Numbered from the stretch's first letter, positions 46,913 to 59,585 are shown. The stretch is 64,000 nucleotides of DNA from Pandoraea aquatica (GCF_902459565.1 NZ_CABPSN010000009.1:180119-244118); one strand, 5' to 3'. The notes: generated from the sequence alone by a model not told the origin. Numbers and translations: made by a program.

Positions 46913-48631
46913 TCAGGCGGTCTTCTCTTCCTGAAGGCCGAGCGATTCGACCATCTTCTCGCGCATGATGAACTTCTGCACCTTGCCCGTCACGGTCATC
47001 GGCATTTCGTCCACAAAACGGATGTAACGCGGGATCTTGTAGTGTGCGATCTGATCCTTGCAGAAGGCGCGGATGTCGTCCTCCGTCGCGCTCTGCCCCG
47101 GCTTGAGGACGATCCATGCGCACACTTCCTCGCCGTACTTCGCATCGGGCACACCGAACACCTGCACCGCCTGTACCTTCGGGTGACGGAACAGGAACTC
47201 CTCGATTTCACGCGGGTAGATGTTTTCGCCGCCACGAATGAGCATGTCCTTCACGCGGCCGACGATGTTGCAATAGCCGTCCTCGTCGAGCGTCGCGAGG
47301 TCGCCCGTGTGCATCCAGCCGTCGCGAATCGCTTCGCGCGTGCGCGGCTCGTCGTCCCAGTAGCCCTGCATCACCGAGTAGCCCTTCGTGCACAGTTCGC
47401 CCTTCTCGCCGACCGGCACGATCTCGCCCGCCACATCGACCAGCTTCACTTCGAGGTGCGGTTGCACGCGGCCGACCGTCGTCACGCGCTTATCCAGCGG
47501 GTCGGTCGTGGTGGTCTGGAACGACACGGGGCTCGTCTCGGTCATGCCGTACGCGATGGTCACTTCGCTCATGTGCATCTGGTCGATCACGCGCTTCATC
47601 GTTTCGATGGGGCATGGCGAGCCCGCCATGATGCCGGTGCGCAGCGAGTCGAAGTGATAGTTGCCGAAGTCCGGATGATCGAGCTGGGCGATGAACATCG
47701 TCGGCACGCCGTGCAACGCGGTACAGCTTTCTTCCGAGACGGCGGCCATCGTCGCCTTCGGATCGAACGCCTCGCCGGGAAAGACCATCGTCGCCCCCGT
47801 CGACACGCAGGCGAGCACCGCCAGCACCATGCCGAAGCAGTGGTAGAACGGCACCGGAATGCACAGGCTGTCGTGCTCGGAGAAGCGCATCGCCATCGCG
47901 ATGTAGCGACCGTTGTTGACGATGTTGTGGTGCGTGAGCGTCGCACCCTTCGGGTTGCCCGTCGTGCCGCTCGTGAACTGGATGTTGATCGGGTCGAAGC
48001 AGTCGAGCGCGTCGGAGATCTTGCGCAGCGTGGCGAGGTCGGCGTCCGCACCGAGCGTCACCACGTCGCTGAAGTTCATCATGCCGGGCGTGTGCTCCAT
48101 GCCCATGCGGATGACGGTGCGCAGCGTCGGCAGTTTCTCCGACTGCAACTGGCCGGGGGCGCACGTGGCCAGCTCGGGCGCCAGCACGTTGAGCATGTCG
48201 AGATAGCGCGACGACTTGAACGACTCGGCCGCGACCAGCACCTTGCAGCCGACCTTGTTGAGCGCGTATTCCAGCTCGGCCAGCCGATAGGCCGGATTGA
48301 TGTTCACGAGAATCAGGCCCGCACGCGCGGTCGCAAACTGCGTGACCAACCATTCGACGCGATTCGGCGACCAGATGCCCACCCGGTCGCCCTTCTTCAA
48401 TCCAAGCGCAATGAGTCCGGCGGCAAAGGTATCGACATGGGCGATGAATTCGCGCCACGTCCAGTCCACGCCCTGCTCGCGAAACACGACCGCCTGCCGC
48501 TCGGGAAACTTCGCTGCCGTCTCGGCAAGCAGTCCAAATACCGTCAACGTCGAAAGCGGTACGGTGGTTTCACCCTTCACATACGACAGTCCATTACGAG
48601 GTACAACGCCCGCACCTTCCCGGCTTTCCAT
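46913..48631 (-). CDS. Fatty acyl-CoA synthetase (AMP-binding)
   Basis: 572 residues. The ANL-superfamily motifs are complete: phosphate loop [18 protein letters not shown] (about 219-236), [28 protein letters not shown] and [15 protein letters not shown], and the C-terminal lysine motif TVTGKVQKF. It activates a carboxylic acid, probably a medium-chain or branched acid, to its CoA thioester via an adenylate. The family could also be called AMP-dependent synthetase/ligase. A LiuR-like repeat lies about 90 bases upstream, hinting at control by branched-chain or fatty acid catabolism. Confidence 0.92.
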   Translation of the reverse strand: MESREGAGVVPRNGLSYVKGETTVPLSTLTVFGLLAETAAKFPERQAVVFREQGVDWTWREFIAHVDTFAAGLIALGLKKGDRVGIWSPNRVEWLVTQFATARAGLILVNINPAYRLAELEYALNKVGCKVLVAAESFKSSRYLDMLNVLAPELATCAPGQLQSEKLPTLRTVIRMGMEHTPGMMNFSDVVTLGADADLATLRKISDALDCFDPINIQFTSGTTGNPKGATLTHHNIVNNGRYIAMAMRFSEHDSLCIPVPFYHCFGMVLAVLACVSTGATMVFPGEAFDPKATMAAVSEESCTALHGVPTMFIAQLDHPDFGNYHFDSLRTGIMAGSPCPIETMKRVIDQMHMSEVTIAYGMTETSPVSFQTTTTDPLDKRVTTVGRVQPHLEVKLVDVAGEIVPVGEKGELCTKGYSVMQGYWDDEPRTREAIRDGWMHTGDLATLDEDGYCNIVGRVKDMLIRGGENIYPREIEEFLFRHPKVQAVQVFGVPDAKYGEEVCAWIVLKPGQSATEDDIRAFCKDQIAHYKIPRYIRFVDEMPMTVTGKVQKFIMREKMVESLGLQEEKTA

Positions 48632-48690
48632 GCTTTTGTCTCCTGAAGCAATGCTGAAGTGGTGAATGCTGTCGCGCGACGATAGGTGAC

Positions 48691-48702
48691 TTGTTATAAC
48701 AA
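48691..48702. promoter_or_regulatory. Palindrome TTGTTATAACAA
   Basis: A perfect 12-base palindrome about 60 bases upstream of the acyl-CoA synthetase start. It contains TTATAA, a possible -10 element on the minus strand, and lies 18 bases from the LiuR-like site. It may be promoter core or a second operator. Confidence 0.4.
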
Positions 48703-48719
48703 TAGCGCGTCACGCTAGA

Positions 48720-48740
48720 TTGACGTTTACGTTAACGTAA
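48720..48740. promoter_or_regulatory. LiuR-like operator before the acyl-CoA synthetase
   Basis: TTGACGTTTACGTTAACGTAA holds three ACGT cores spaced six bases apart. The MerR-family regulator LiuR, which controls branched-chain amino acid and fatty acid degradation in many proteobacteria, is reported to bind ACGT-rich sites of this kind. It lies 89 bases upstream of an acyl-CoA synthetase, a plausible target. The assignment rests on the motif and gene context only. Confidence 0.45.
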
Positions 48741-48837
48741 TTTGAGTGACGCAACGAGTGGGGATGGCCCTGAGTGAAGGGTAAGACGCGTGTCATCAGA
48801 CGCGCGTACGACGACGCGTAAAACCTTGAGACAAAAC

Positions 48838-48870
48838 AAAAGCCCCACACATTCGCATGTATGGGGCTTT
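48838..48870 (-). terminator. Terminator of the atp operon
   Basis: AAAGCCCCA (48839-48847) pairs with TGGGGCTTT (48862-48870); the stem continues inward through one mismatch to a TCGC loop. On the minus strand the stem is followed by TTTTGTTTTG, the U-rich run of a rho-independent terminator. It starts 41 bases after the atpC stop. Confidence 0.9.
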
Positions 48871-48910
48871 CGCAGACATTGCGCGGCGCGAGGCCGGCGC
48901 AGCGCCGGTG

Positions 48911-49327
48911 TTACTTCGTGCGACGCAGCTTCTGGATCGCAGCGAGTTGGGCAATCGCTTCGGCCAGTTCGGCTTGAGCGGTCGCGTACTCGATGTTCGA
49001 ATCCTTGTTCGACATGGCTTCTTCTGCACGACGCTTGGCTTCGTTAGCCTTCGCTTCGTCCAGATCCTTGCCGCGAATCGCGGTGTCGGCGAGCACAGTC
49101 ACCGTGCCCGGTTGCACTTCGAGAATGCCGCCTGCGACGAAGACGAAGTCCTCGTTGCCTGCTTCGTCCTCGATGCGAACCGCACCCGGCTTGATACGCG
49201 TGATCAGCGGCGTGTGGCCCGGCAGAATGCCGAGCTCGCCGGCTTCGCCGGGCAGCGCGACAAACTTCGCCTTACCCGAGAAGATCTGCTCTTCCGCGCT
49301 GACGACGTCTACGTGAATGGTTGCCAT
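48911..49327 (-). CDS. atpC: ATP synthase epsilon subunit AtpC
   Basis: 138 residues. N-terminal beta-sandwich ([40 protein letters not shown]) and a C-terminal helical hairpin ([20 protein letters not shown]) are typical. It is part of the F1 central stalk and an internal inhibitor. It is the last gene of the atp operon; a 147-base gap separates it from atpD. Confidence 0.97.
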   Translation of the reverse strand: MATIHVDVVSAEEQIFSGKAKFVALPGEAGELGILPGHTPLITRIKPGAVRIEDEAGNEDFVFVAGGILEVQPGTVTVLADTAIRGKDLDEAKANEAKRRAEEAMSNKDSNIEYATAQAELAEAIAQLAAIQKLRRTK

Positions 49328-49474
49328 AATCGCTCCCGTTGAGTGTGATGAAGCGGCAGGCGCGCCAGTCCGGACGTTACCGTCCTCGCTTCGCTACCCC
49401 GCCCCGCAACAGTCACCTGCCGAGCTGCGGTGGCACCTCTTGCGAGACACCGCCGTCGCCCGGCACTCAACCGT

Positions 49475-50884
<1,410 letters not shown>

Positions 50885-50927
50885 TCAAATTCATTTCGCC
50901 TTGCGGCGCATCGGCCCGTGCCACCGC

Positions 50928-51815
50928 TTAAACTGCGGCGGCGCCACCCACGATTTCGGACAGTTCCTTCGTAATCGCTGCTTGACGGCCCTTGTTGTAG
51001 ACCATCTGCAATTCACCGATCACGGTCTTTGCATTGTCCGATGCGGCCTTCATGGCCACCATGCGGGCGGACTGTTCCGACGCCATGTTCTCTGCGACTG
51101 CCTGATACACGACAGCTTCGACGTAACGCACCAGCAGGGCATCGACGACCGTCTTCGCATCCGGTTCGTAGATGTAGTCCCACGAGTGCTGCGCCGGCAC
51201 GGCGCTCGCGTCTTCCGACTCGCCTTCGAACTTCTCCGGCAGCGGCAGCAGCTGTTCGACCACGGCTTCCTGCTTCATCGTGTTGACGAAGCGGTTGTAA
51301 GCCAGATAAACGGCGTCGAGCTTGCCTTCGGCATACGCGTCGAGCTGCAGCTTCACAGCACCGATCAGCTTGTCCAGATGCGGCGTGTCGCCCAGTTGCA
51401 CAACGTGCGATACCACCTTCGCGCCGATACGGTTCATGAAGCCGAAGCCCTTGCCGCCGATAGCGGTGGCCTCGATCTTCAGGCCCTGTGCTTCGATTTG
51501 CTTCATCTTGGTCACCACGGCACGCAGCACGTTGGTGTTCAAGCCGCCGCACAGGCCCTTGTCCGTCGTCACCACGATGATGCCGGCCGCTTTCGCGTCC
51601 GCATGCTTCACCATGAACGGGTGGTGGTATTCCGGATTCGCCTGGCCCATATGCGCGGCGATCTGGCGCACCTTGTCAGCGTACGGCCGGGCATGACGCA
51701 TGCGTTCCTGCGCCTTGCGCATCTTCGACGCGGCCACCATTTCCATGGCCTTGGTGATCTTGCGCGTGTTTTGCACGCTCTTGATCTTGCCGCGAATTTC
51801 CTTCATTCCAGCCAT
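50928..51815 (-). CDS. atpG: ATP synthase gamma subunit AtpG
   Basis: 295 residues. [20 protein letters not shown] and [15 protein letters not shown] at the N-terminus and [20 protein letters not shown] near the C-terminus are the coiled-coil rotor signatures. It is the rotating shaft of F1. Normal length and position between atpA and atpD. Confidence 0.97.
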   Translation of the reverse strand: MAGMKEIRGKIKSVQNTRKITKAMEMVAASKMRKAQERMRHARPYADKVRQIAAHMGQANPEYHHPFMVKHADAKAAGIIVVTTDKGLCGGLNTNVLRAVVTKMKQIEAQGLKIEATAIGGKGFGFMNRIGAKVVSHVVQLGDTPHLDKLIGAVKLQLDAYAEGKLDAVYLAYNRFVNTMKQEAVVEQLLPLPEKFEGESEDASAVPAQHSWDYIYEPDAKTVVDALLVRYVEAVVYQAVAENMASEQSARMVAMKAASDNAKTVIGELQMVYNKGRQAAITKELSEIVGGAAAV

Positions 51816-51903
51816 TGCTTACTCCTTGTCTCGGCGCGACGTTCGTTGCTGCCTGAACATCGCGCCTTCCCGGGTCCGTTGAATAGTTGCCGATTCAACC
51901 GGA

Positions 51904-53445
51904 TTAGTAAGCGCCGGTCTTCTTGAAGTCCTTGATCGCAGCGTGCAGAGCAGCGTCGTCGTCCTTCGAGAGATCTTTGGTCTCTTCGATACGGCCGATG
52001 AGCGCGCCATGGCTCGTCTTCAGAACTTCGCGCAGACCCTTTTCGAACGGCAGAACCTGAGCGATATCGAGATCGTCCAGATAGCCGTTGTTGGCGGCGA
52101 ACAGCGACACAGCCAGTTCCCACACTTGCAGCGGCGCGTATTGCGGCTGCTTGAGCAGTTCCGTCACGCGGCGGCCGCGCTCGAGCTGCTTGCGGGTAGC
52201 TTCGTCCAGGTCCGAAGCGAACTGCGCGAACGCAGCCAGCTCACGGTACTGTGCGAGGTCGGTACGGATACCGCCCGACAGCTTCTTGATGACCTTCGTC
52301 TGAGCAGCACCACCCACACGCGACACCGAGATACCGGCGTTGATTGCGGGGCGGATACCGGCGTTGAACAGGTCGGTTTCCAGGAAGATCTGGCCGTCGG
52401 TAATCGAGATCACGTTCGTCGGAACGAATGCGGTCACGTCACCGGCTTGCGTTTCAATGATCGGCAGTGCCGTCAGCGAGCCGCTCTGGCCCTTGACTGC
52501 GCCGTTCGTGAACTTCTCGACGTACTCTTCCGAGACGCGGGCAGCACGCTCAAGCAGACGCGAGTGGAGATAGAACACGTCACCCGGGTAAGCTTCGCGG
52601 CCCGGCGGGCGGCGCAGCAACAGCGAGATCTGACGATAGGCCCAGGCTTGCTTGGTCAAGTCGTCATAAATGATCAGCGCGTCTTCGCCGCGATCACGGA
52701 AGTATTCGCCCATCGTGCAACCGGAGTACGGTGCGATGAACTGCATGGCGGCCGAATCCGAAGCGGTGGCGGTCACGATGATCGTGTACTCCATCGCGCC
52801 GTGCTCTTCGAGCTTGCGCACCACGTTCATGATCGACGAAGCCTTCTGGCCGATCGCGACGTAGACGCAGGTCACGCCCTTGCCCTTCTGCGAAATGATC
52901 GTGTCGATGGCGACAGCGGTCTTACCCGTCTGACGGTCACCAATGATCAGCTCACGCTGGCCGCGGCCGATCGGCACCATGGCGTCGATAGCCTTCGTAC
53001 CGGTTTGCAGCGGTTGCGAGACCGACTTACGCCAGATCACGCCCGGGGCAATCTTTTCGATTGCGTCGGTTTCCTTCGCATTGATCGGACCCTTGCCGTC
53101 GATCGGCAGGCCCAGTGCGTCAACGACGCGGCCCTTCAGTTCCGGGCCGACCGGCACTTCCAGAATGCGGCCCGTGCACTTGACGGTGTCGCCTTCCGAG
53201 ATGTGCTCGTATTCGCCCAGAATCACGGCGCCGACGGAGTCGCGCTCGAGGTTCAGTGCCAGACCGAACGTATTGCCCGGGAATTCGAGCATTTCGCCCT
53301 GCATCACGTCCGACAGGCCGTGGATGCGGCAGATGCCGTCAGTCACCGAGATCACGGTGCCTTCGTTACGGACTTCGGCGCCGCTATCGAGACCTTGAAT
53401 CCGGCTCTTGATCAGTTCGCTGATTTCAGAGGGATTGAGTTGCAT
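51904..53445 (-). CDS. atpA: ATP synthase alpha subunit AtpA
   Basis: 513 residues. The N-terminal helix and barrel ([20 protein letters not shown]), P-loop [16 protein letters not shown] (about 169-184), [20 protein letters not shown] and the signature [10 protein letters not shown] are all there. It forms the non-catalytic sites of F1. Normal length. Follows atpH after 45 bases. Confidence 0.98.
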   Translation of the reverse strand: MQLNPSEISELIKSRIQGLDSGAEVRNEGTVISVTDGICRIHGLSDVMQGEMLEFPGNTFGLALNLERDSVGAVILGEYEHISEGDTVKCTGRILEVPVGPELKGRVVDALGLPIDGKGPINAKETDAIEKIAPGVIWRKSVSQPLQTGTKAIDAMVPIGRGQRELIIGDRQTGKTAVAIDTIISQKGKGVTCVYVAIGQKASSIMNVVRKLEEHGAMEYTIIVTATASDSAAMQFIAPYSGCTMGEYFRDRGEDALIIYDDLTKQAWAYRQISLLLRRPPGREAYPGDVFYLHSRLLERAARVSEEYVEKFTNGAVKGQSGSLTALPIIETQAGDVTAFVPTNVISITDGQIFLETDLFNAGIRPAINAGISVSRVGGAAQTKVIKKLSGGIRTDLAQYRELAAFAQFASDLDEATRKQLERGRRVTELLKQPQYAPLQVWELAVSLFAANNGYLDDLDIAQVLPFEKGLREVLKTSHGALIGRIEETKDLSKDDDAALHAAIKDFKKTGAY

Positions 53446-53490
53446 ATGTGCTCCTGATATTCAATTCTTCGCAGGCGTTTCGCGCCGGCC

Positions 53491-54021
53491 TCAAGCCGTC
53501 AGCGACGTCCGCATAGCCGCCAGGCGGGCGCGCACCGAAGTGTCCAGCACCTCGTCGCCAACCACCACACGCACGCCGCCGATGAGCGACGGGTCTACCG
53601 TCACGCTCGGGTTGAGCTTGCAGCCGAACTTGTGCTCGAGGCCCTTGACCAGCGAGGTCAATTGCTCGCCTTCGAGCGGGAAGGCGCTTTCGATCGTGGC
53701 GTCTGCCGAACCGGCAGCAGCGTTCTTCAACGCTTCGAACTGTTCGGCGATTTCCGGCATGGCAACCAGACGACCGTTTTCGACCACAGCGGCGACGAAG
53801 TTACGCACTTCGGCGTCGGTCGATTTCACGGCGGTGGTCAGCACGTCGACAACTTGCGACGGCGTCACTTTCGGATCGTCGGCCAGGTTGGCCACTTCGG
53901 GCAGCGCTGCCACTTGCGACAGTTCACGCACGAGCTGCGCCCAGCGATTCAGATCGCCGGACTTGGCCACGCGGAACAACGCTTCGGCATACGGACGAGC
54001 GATGGTTGCGAGTTCGGCCAT
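53491..54021 (-). CDS. atpH: ATP synthase delta subunit AtpH
   Basis: 176 residues. N-terminal [20 protein letters not shown] and the C-terminal [17 protein letters not shown] and [20 protein letters not shown] segment are OSCP/delta signatures. It links F1 to the peripheral b stalk. Two bases after atpF. Confidence 0.96.
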   Translation of the reverse strand: MAELATIARPYAEALFRVAKSGDLNRWAQLVRELSQVAALPEVANLADDPKVTPSQVVDVLTTAVKSTDAEVRNFVAAVVENGRLVAMPEIAEQFEALKNAAAGSADATIESAFPLEGEQLTSLVKGLEHKFGCKLNPSVTVDPSLIGGVRVVVGDEVLDTSVRARLAAMRTSLTA

Positions 54022-54023
54022 GA

Positions 54024-54494
54024 TCAGAGCTCTGCCTTGAGTTGGTTCAGCAGGTCGGCGTGTGCCTTGGCGTCGACTTCACGCTTCAGGATCTGCTCGG
54101 CGCCCTTCACTGCCAGACCAGCCACGTCTTCGCGCAGCGATTCACGGACCTTGACGGCCTGATTCTCGGCTTCTGCTTTGGCGTTGGCGATGATACGAGC
54201 CGCTTCGGCTTGCGCCTGCGTCTTGATCTCTTCGGCCACGGCCTGAGCGCGCTTCTCGGCGTCGGCAATACGCTTCGCGCCTTCGTCGCGGGCTTCCGCG
54301 AGGGCTTGCGTGGAGCGCTTGTTGGCGGCTTCCAGTTCAGCCTTGCCCTTATCGGCAGCGGCCAGACCGTCAGCAATTTTCTTCGCGCGTTCGTCGATAG
54401 CCTTGATCAGCGGCGGCCACACGAACTTCATCGTGAACCACGCCAGGATCAGAAACACGACGGTTTGCGCGAACAGAGTTGCGTTAATGTTCAC
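54024..54494 (-). CDS. atpF: ATP synthase b subunit AtpF
   Basis: 156 residues. One N-terminal membrane span ([40 protein letters not shown]) and a long charged coiled coil to the end. It forms the dimeric peripheral stalk. A 124-base gap separates it from atpE, where I see no separate gene. Confidence 0.97.
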   Translation of the reverse strand: MNINATLFAQTVVFLILAWFTMKFVWPPLIKAIDERAKKIADGLAAADKGKAELEAANKRSTQALAEARDEGAKRIADAEKRAQAVAEEIKTQAQAEAARIIANAKAEAENQAVKVRESLREDVAGLAVKGAEQILKREVDAKAHADLLNQLKAEL

Positions 54495-54618
54495 GGTGTT
54501 TCCTTTCGGTGATGCGAGTCGATTGGCAAAACAGCGCGCCCCATTGTGCCTGCTGGCTTGGGCGCGCCGTTCATGTCCAGTTGGCCGCGCGGGTCATGCG
54601 CGACCGGCCGAAAGTAAC

Positions 54619-54894
<276 letters not shown>

Positions 54895-54968
54895 TTATGG
54901 ATAGAGACTTAAAACTTGAAAATTTGAAAAACTAAACTTGGAAAACTCGTAACTACCGCATCGACCGA

Positions 54969-55817
54969 TCAGTGATGGTCGTGCGCCTGGCCGATATACA
55001 CCAGCGTCAGCATCATCATGATGAACGCCTGGAGCAACACGATCAGGATGTGGAAAATCGCCCATGCGGTGCCGGCAATGACGTGACCGACAAAACCCAG
55101 CACCGACGCATCTGCGCCAAAGCTCCAGATACCGCCCAACAGAGCGATCAGCAGGAACACCAGTTCGCCGGCGTACATATTGCCGAACAGTCGCATACCG
55201 AGCGACACGGTCTTGGCACAGAATTCGATGATGTTGAGCAGCAGGTTCGGGATCCACAGGAGGAAGTGGTTACCGAACGGTGCGGTGAACAGCTCGTGCA
55301 TGAAGCCGCCGGCGCCCTTGATCTTGAAGCTGTAGTACAGCATCAGAATGAGCACGCCGACCGCAATACCGAGCGTGCCGTTAAGGTCGGCCGTCGGAAC
55401 GATGCGGTGATGCGTGATGATGGAATCCAGACCGACCCAGCCGATCACCTTCGACGGCAGATCGACCGGCAGCAAGTCCAGCGAGTTCATGAGCGCGACC
55501 CAGACGAACACGGTCAGCGCGAGCGGTGCGATGAAGGCACGATTGCCGTGCACGATGCTCTTCGACTGATCTTCGACCATCTCGACGAGCATTTCGACCG
55601 CAGCCTGGAAACGGCCCGGCACACCCGAGGTTGCCTTGCGTGCGGCCATCCACAGAATGAAGCAGCCCAGAACGCCCATCGCGATCGACCAGAACATGGT
55701 GTCCCAGTTGATGATCGAGAAATCGACGATGCTAGTCTGAGTCGAGCTCGCAAGGTTCTGCAGGTGGTGCGAAATGTACTCCGACGGGTTCGGAGCGTGG
55801 CCGGCTTCTACTGACAT
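54969..55817 (-). CDS. atpB: ATP synthase a subunit AtpB
   Basis: 282 residues from ATG 55817 ([20 protein letters not shown]), which matches the usual AtpB N-terminus; a GTG at 55850 would add an atypical hydrophobic extension. About five membrane spans carry the essential Arg ([20 protein letters not shown]) and the C-terminal [20 protein letters not shown]. It forms the half-channels for protons. 69 bases after atpI. Confidence 0.97.
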   Translation of the reverse strand: MSVEAGHAPNPSEYISHHLQNLASSTQTSIVDFSIINWDTMFWSIAMGVLGCFILWMAARKATSGVPGRFQAAVEMLVEMVEDQSKSIVHGNRAFIAPLALTVFVWVALMNSLDLLPVDLPSKVIGWVGLDSIITHHRIVPTADLNGTLGIAVGVLILMLYYSFKIKGAGGFMHELFTAPFGNHFLLWIPNLLLNIIEFCAKTVSLGMRLFGNMYAGELVFLLIALLGGIWSFGADASVLGFVGHVIAGTAWAIFHILIVLLQAFIMMMLTLVYIGQAHDHH

Positions 55818-55886
55818 AGCGATCAAACACCCAATTATGAAAATCCGCACACGGTAGCGTGTCGACGCGTGAGCGGTTTCTCACCG

Positions 55887-56387
55887 CTACTTCAGTGCCA
55901 TCGCCAGCCAATAGGCCTTGAGCGTCAGCACAAAGGTGACCAGGAACGCTACCCAATGCACACCGGGGTAACCGAACGCTACTGCCACCAACAACGCGAT
56001 CGTCGTGACTACCTTGACCGCTTCTCCCATCACTAACGAACCGACGGAGAGGCGATCACCTGACATTCTTAACCGCAGCGCAAACAATGCACCCGGTATC
56101 CATCCAATCATTCCGCCCAGCCATGCAGACACCGCCGCGTCTCGTGGCGATGCCGAGAGCAACCACCAGGCCAGTGTCGCTATCAGCGACAACAGCACCT
56201 GGGCTCCCACCACCCTGAATGGAGTCACACGGGATGCGCGCCCCACATCGGGACCGAACAGGCGCTCGGCCTGCGCACGCGTGAGCGGAACGATAGTTTC
56301 TTGCTCCTGCTCGTCGTCCCAAGCCTCTGTTGCATGCGCCGGCGCTTGCGGTTTCGGTTCCAAGTTCGACCGGTTTTGATCGGTCAT
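55887..56387 (-). CDS. atpI: ATP synthase assembly protein AtpI
   Basis: 166 residues. A charged N-terminus of about 60 residues is followed by four membrane spans (VVGAQVLLSLIATLAWWLLS, SAWLGGMIGWIPGALFALRL, GEAVKVVTTIALLVAVAFGY, WVAFLVTFVLTLKAYWLAMA), the AtpI layout. AtpI helps c-ring assembly. First gene of the atp operon, behind a good sigma-70 promoter. Confidence 0.92.
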   Translation of the reverse strand: MTDQNRSNLEPKPQAPAHATEAWDDEQEQETIVPLTRAQAERLFGPDVGRASRVTPFRVVGAQVLLSLIATLAWWLLSASPRDAAVSAWLGGMIGWIPGALFALRLRMSGDRLSVGSLVMGEAVKVVTTIALLVAVAFGYPGVHWVAFLVTFVLTLKAYWLAMALK

Positions 56388-56450
56388 CTCGTAGCCTCCC
56401 CGCCCGACTCGTGCAAACGAATGGGCTCTTCAAGCAGTTAAACCCGCGAG

Positions 56451-56480
56451 ATTTTACGGGAAATTACGAAGGCCAGTCAA
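56451..56480 (-). promoter_or_regulatory. Sigma-70 promoter of the atp operon
   Basis: On the minus strand: TTGACT (56480-56475), 18 bases, TAAAAT (56456-56451). Each hexamer matches the consensus at 5 of 6. It would start transcription about 55 bases before atpI. Confidence 0.75.
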
Positions 56481-56630
56481 TCTAAACGCGCAACAAATTC
56501 GCCGAAACTGCACAGTGCATGCTTCGATTTGGCGGCAACTCTCACGGAGTGCAATTTTCCTCATGGTGCAGCGCGGCATTACGCGCAAACGCCGCACATT
56601 CCCCGCAGCTGGGCTACGTTCCGTGCGCGT

Positions 56631-57863
56631 TCAGACCCATTTCAGAGCAGCAAAGCCAATCAGGAGTGCCACTAGATAAAACGGAATCGAAAGGTAATGA
56701 AAGTGCCACCAGATCTTCTGCGATTTCGCCATGCGCAATGCAATCAGGTTCGCCAACGACCCCACGGCGAGTCCGAAGCCACCGACCGCCACGCCATGCG
56801 CCAGCGCGGGCCAGTTCTGCGAATACTCGGCGAGCAGAATCGCTGCAGGCACGTTACTGATGAATTGTGACAACACCGCAGCCCCGCCGTAGGCCATCGC
56901 ATTGCCGGTGAAGTCAAAATGGCCGAGCGCCGTACGAACGTCCGGCAAACCGGCGACACCGCGTAGCACCACGAACATCAACACGAAGATCGCGAGCAGC
57001 AGCCAGTCGATGCCGAGCACGGCATTGCGACGCGCGATCAGCAGCACCGCAGCCACGCCCGCGCATGCCCATGCGGCAAATCCATGATCGGCCAGCGCCA
57101 CAAAGGCAACGAACAGGGCGAGCGCGGTCCACAGCAACGGCCAGCGCACGTCGTGCGCGGGACCGCGTCGCTGAAAATGCAGTGCACGCGAATCGAAGGC
57201 GAAGGCGCAAACGACAAGCAACACGGCCATGAGCCCCAGCGTCACGGGCGTCATCATGACGACGTAGGCACCGAAGCCCATGCCGCTGTGTTGCCAAAGA
57301 AAGAGGTTCTGCGGATTGCCGAGCGGCGTGAGGCTCGAACCGGCGTTGACGGCCAGTGCGAGGAAGATGATCAGTCGCTCGATTCGCACCGGGGCAATCC
57401 GTGCGAGCGACTGCGCGAGCGGCACCACGGCGAAGAGCGCGACGTCGTTGGTCAGCAGCGTCGAGAGTGCGGCAGCGAACGTGACCATCAGCAGCGCGAG
57501 ACGTCGCTCGGTACGAAACGCGCGCAGCAATCGTTGTGCGAGCCAATCGAGAAACCCGCTCTGATCGATGGCGCGTGTGAGCATCAGCAAACCAGCGAGC
57601 GTCAGAATCGTGTGCCGGTCGATGCGCGCGAACAGCTCACTTACACTTGCGGGCTTCGCGATCTGAAGCACGACGAAAGCGATCAGGAGGATGAGCAGCA
57701 CCCAATCGCTTCGCACCCGCTCGAACGTCGCATTCAGCGCGCGTTTGATACGCGTAGCAATCGATGCGTCACCCGAGCGGGGTACCGCTTCCGGTGTCGG
57801 TGATGTTCTGCGGGACGCATCGTGAGATGCATCGCTGGACGACTCACCGGACGGATCGCTCAC
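56631..57863 (-). CDS. SLC13/ArsB-type anion transporter
   Basis: 410 residues from a GTG. A charged N-terminus of about 50 residues precedes 10-12 membrane spans. The repeated segments with LLMLTRAIDQSGFLDWLAQR, LTNDVALFAVVPLAQSLARI and, in the second half, SQFISNVPAAILLAEYSQNW resemble the ion transporter superfamily (CitM, ArsB, SLC13), with the Ser/Asn-Pro-type re-entrant motifs (SSLTPLGNPQN and ISNVPAA). The substrate is unknown. It follows parB at 24 bases. Confidence 0.85.
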   Translation of the reverse strand: MSDPSGESSSDASHDASRRTSPTPEAVPRSGDASIATRIKRALNATFERVRSDWVLLILLIAFVVLQIAKPASVSELFARIDRHTILTLAGLLMLTRAIDQSGFLDWLAQRLLRAFRTERRLALLMVTFAAALSTLLTNDVALFAVVPLAQSLARIAPVRIERLIIFLALAVNAGSSLTPLGNPQNLFLWQHSGMGFGAYVVMMTPVTLGLMAVLLVVCAFAFDSRALHFQRRGPAHDVRWPLLWTALALFVAFVALADHGFAAWACAGVAAVLLIARRNAVLGIDWLLLAIFVLMFVVLRGVAGLPDVRTALGHFDFTGNAMAYGGAAVLSQFISNVPAAILLAEYSQNWPALAHGVAVGGFGLAVGSLANLIALRMAKSQKIWWHFHYLSIPFYLVALLIGFAALKWV

Positions 57864-57887
57864 GGAAGAATAGTCAGGAGACCGAAA

Positions 57888-58787
57888 TTACTCGGCGCGA
57901 ATGCGCGCGAGGATACCGTCGAGTGCATCGAGGCTGCCGAACTCGATCGTCAACTGACCGGCGCCTTTACGGCCGACCTTGATCTTGACGTTCGACGCGA
58001 GCAGATCCGAGAGCTCCTCTTCGAGGCGCGTCACATCACGACCGCCCTCTTCTGCCGAGCGGCGACGAATACCGTCGCCTTGCGGCTTGAGCGATGCGTT
58101 CACGATGCGTTCCGTGTCGCGCACCGACAGGCGCTTGTTCACCACCTGGTTAGCGAGCGTGATCTGCGTGGCTGCGTCGACAGCGAGCAGCGCGCGCGCA
58201 TGGCCCATGTCGAGATCTCCAGCGAGCAGCATCGTCTGCACGGGATTCGCGAGGTTCAACAGACGCAGCAGGTTCGACACTGCACTACGCGAGCGCCCCA
58301 GCGATTCGGCAGCTTGCTCGTGCGTGTAATTGAATTCGCCGAGCAGACGTTGAATGCCCTGCGCTTCTTCGAGCGGATTCAGATCTTCGCGCTGAATGTT
58401 CTCGATGAGCGCCATGGCGGCGGCAGCTTCATCGGGGACATCGCGCACAAGCACCGGCACTTCGGCGAGACCGGCGAGACGCGCCGCGCGAAAACGTCGC
58501 TCGCCCGCAATAATTTCGTACTTCTCACCATCGACCGGACGAACCAGAATCGGCTGCATCAGACCTTGCGCGCGAATGCTCGCGGCGAGCTCCTGCAGCG
58601 CGCCTTCGTCCATGCGTGTACGCGGTTGATACTTACCCGCCTGAAGGCGTTCGAGCGCCATCACCGACGGCGCGCCTTCGGCACTCGCCTCGGTCGCGCC
58701 GTTGTGGTTATCGGCGTGAGCACCCAGCAGCGCTTCGAGGCCGCGGCCCAGGCCCTTTTTTTTCAGTGCGTTGGTCTTGGTCGCCAT
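57888..58787 (-). CDS. parB: Chromosome partitioning protein ParB
   Basis: 299 residues. N-terminal GLGRGLEALLGA (ParA-interacting), the CTP/ParB-N fold with KYQPRTRMDEGALQELAASI, GERRFRAARLAGLAEVPVLV and ALIENIQREDLNPLEEAQGI, then the HTH (THEQAAESLGRSRSAVSNLL) and a C-terminal dimerisation domain. ParB binds parS, slides as a CTP clamp and works with ParA in origin segregation. Seven parS-like sites lie upstream of the neighbouring mnmG. Starts 27 bases after parA. Confidence 0.97.
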   Translation of the reverse strand: MATKTNALKKKGLGRGLEALLGAHADNHNGATEASAEGAPSVMALERLQAGKYQPRTRMDEGALQELAASIRAQGLMQPILVRPVDGEKYEIIAGERRFRAARLAGLAEVPVLVRDVPDEAAAAMALIENIQREDLNPLEEAQGIQRLLGEFNYTHEQAAESLGRSRSAVSNLLRLLNLANPVQTMLLAGDLDMGHARALLAVDAATQITLANQVVNKRLSVRDTERIVNASLKPQGDGIRRRSAEEGGRDVTRLEEELSDLLASNVKIKVGRKGAGQLTIEFGSLDALDGILARIRAE

Positions 58788-58814
58788 GACAATGCGTTCC
58801 TGCGCGAATGCGCC

Positions 58815-59585
58815 TTACATAGTTTGAATGCGCGCGATCATTTCCGCGCCGAATTGCAGATACGCCTTCGCGCCGCGCGAGGCGGGATCGAAGACGACGC
58901 CCGGCATGCCGTAACTCGGCGCTTCGGCGAGTCGCACATTGCGCGGAATGATCGCGTTGAAAACCTTGTCGCCGAAGTGCTCCTTGAGCTGCTCCGAGAC
59001 TTGTTGCTGAAGCGTGATACGCGGATCGAACATCACACGCAGAAGGCCGATCACCTTCAGGTCGCGGTTCAGATTCGCGTGCACCTGCTTGATCGTGTTG
59101 ACGAGATCGGACAGCCCTTCGAGCGCGAAATATTCGCACTGCATCGGAATGATCACGCCGTGCGCGGCGCACAGGCCGTTCAACGTGAGCAGCGAGAGCG
59201 TCGGCGGGCAGTCGATGAGGACGAAATCGTAAGCGTCGTCGACCTTCGCCAGCGCCTGCTTCAGACGCGTATCGCGATTTTCGAGCGAGACGAGTTCCAC
59301 GTCGGCACCGGCCAGTTCGCGGTTCGCCGGCACCACATCGTAGTTGCCGGACTCCGAGCGCTGGCAGCTCGTGCTTACATCGATGCCGTCGACCAGCACT
59401 TCATAGATGCTCGTCTCGAGCGCGGCTTTGTCGATGCCGCTGCCCATCGTCGCGTTGCCCTGAGGGTCCAGATCGACCAACAAGACACGCTGCCCGTGCG
59501 ACGCCAGTCCGGCAGCGAGGTTCACCGTGGTGGTCGTCTTGCCGACGCCGCCCTTCTGATTGGCCACGCAGAAAATTTTCGCCAT
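58815..59585 (-). CDS. parA: Chromosome partitioning ATPase ParA (Soj)
   Basis: 256 residues. Deviant Walker A with both lysines (KGGVGKTTTTVNLAAGL at about 11-27), VLLVDLDPQGNATMGSGIDK, FVLIDCPPTLSLLTLNGLCA and the Soj C-terminus. Chromosomal type, without the N-terminal HTH of plasmid ParA proteins. Note the contrast with FlhG of this window, which lacks these lysines. Cotranscribed with parB. A 201-base gap separates it from the lipocalin gene. Confidence 0.97.
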   Translation of the reverse strand: MAKIFCVANQKGGVGKTTTTVNLAAGLASHGQRVLLVDLDPQGNATMGSGIDKAALETSIYEVLVDGIDVSTSCQRSESGNYDVVPANRELAGADVELVSLENRDTRLKQALAKVDDAYDFVLIDCPPTLSLLTLNGLCAAHGVIIPMQCEYFALEGLSDLVNTIKQVHANLNRDLKVIGLLRVMFDPRITLQQQVSEQLKEHFGDKVFNAIIPRNVRLAEAPSYGMPGVVFDPASRGAKAYLQFGAEMIARIQTM

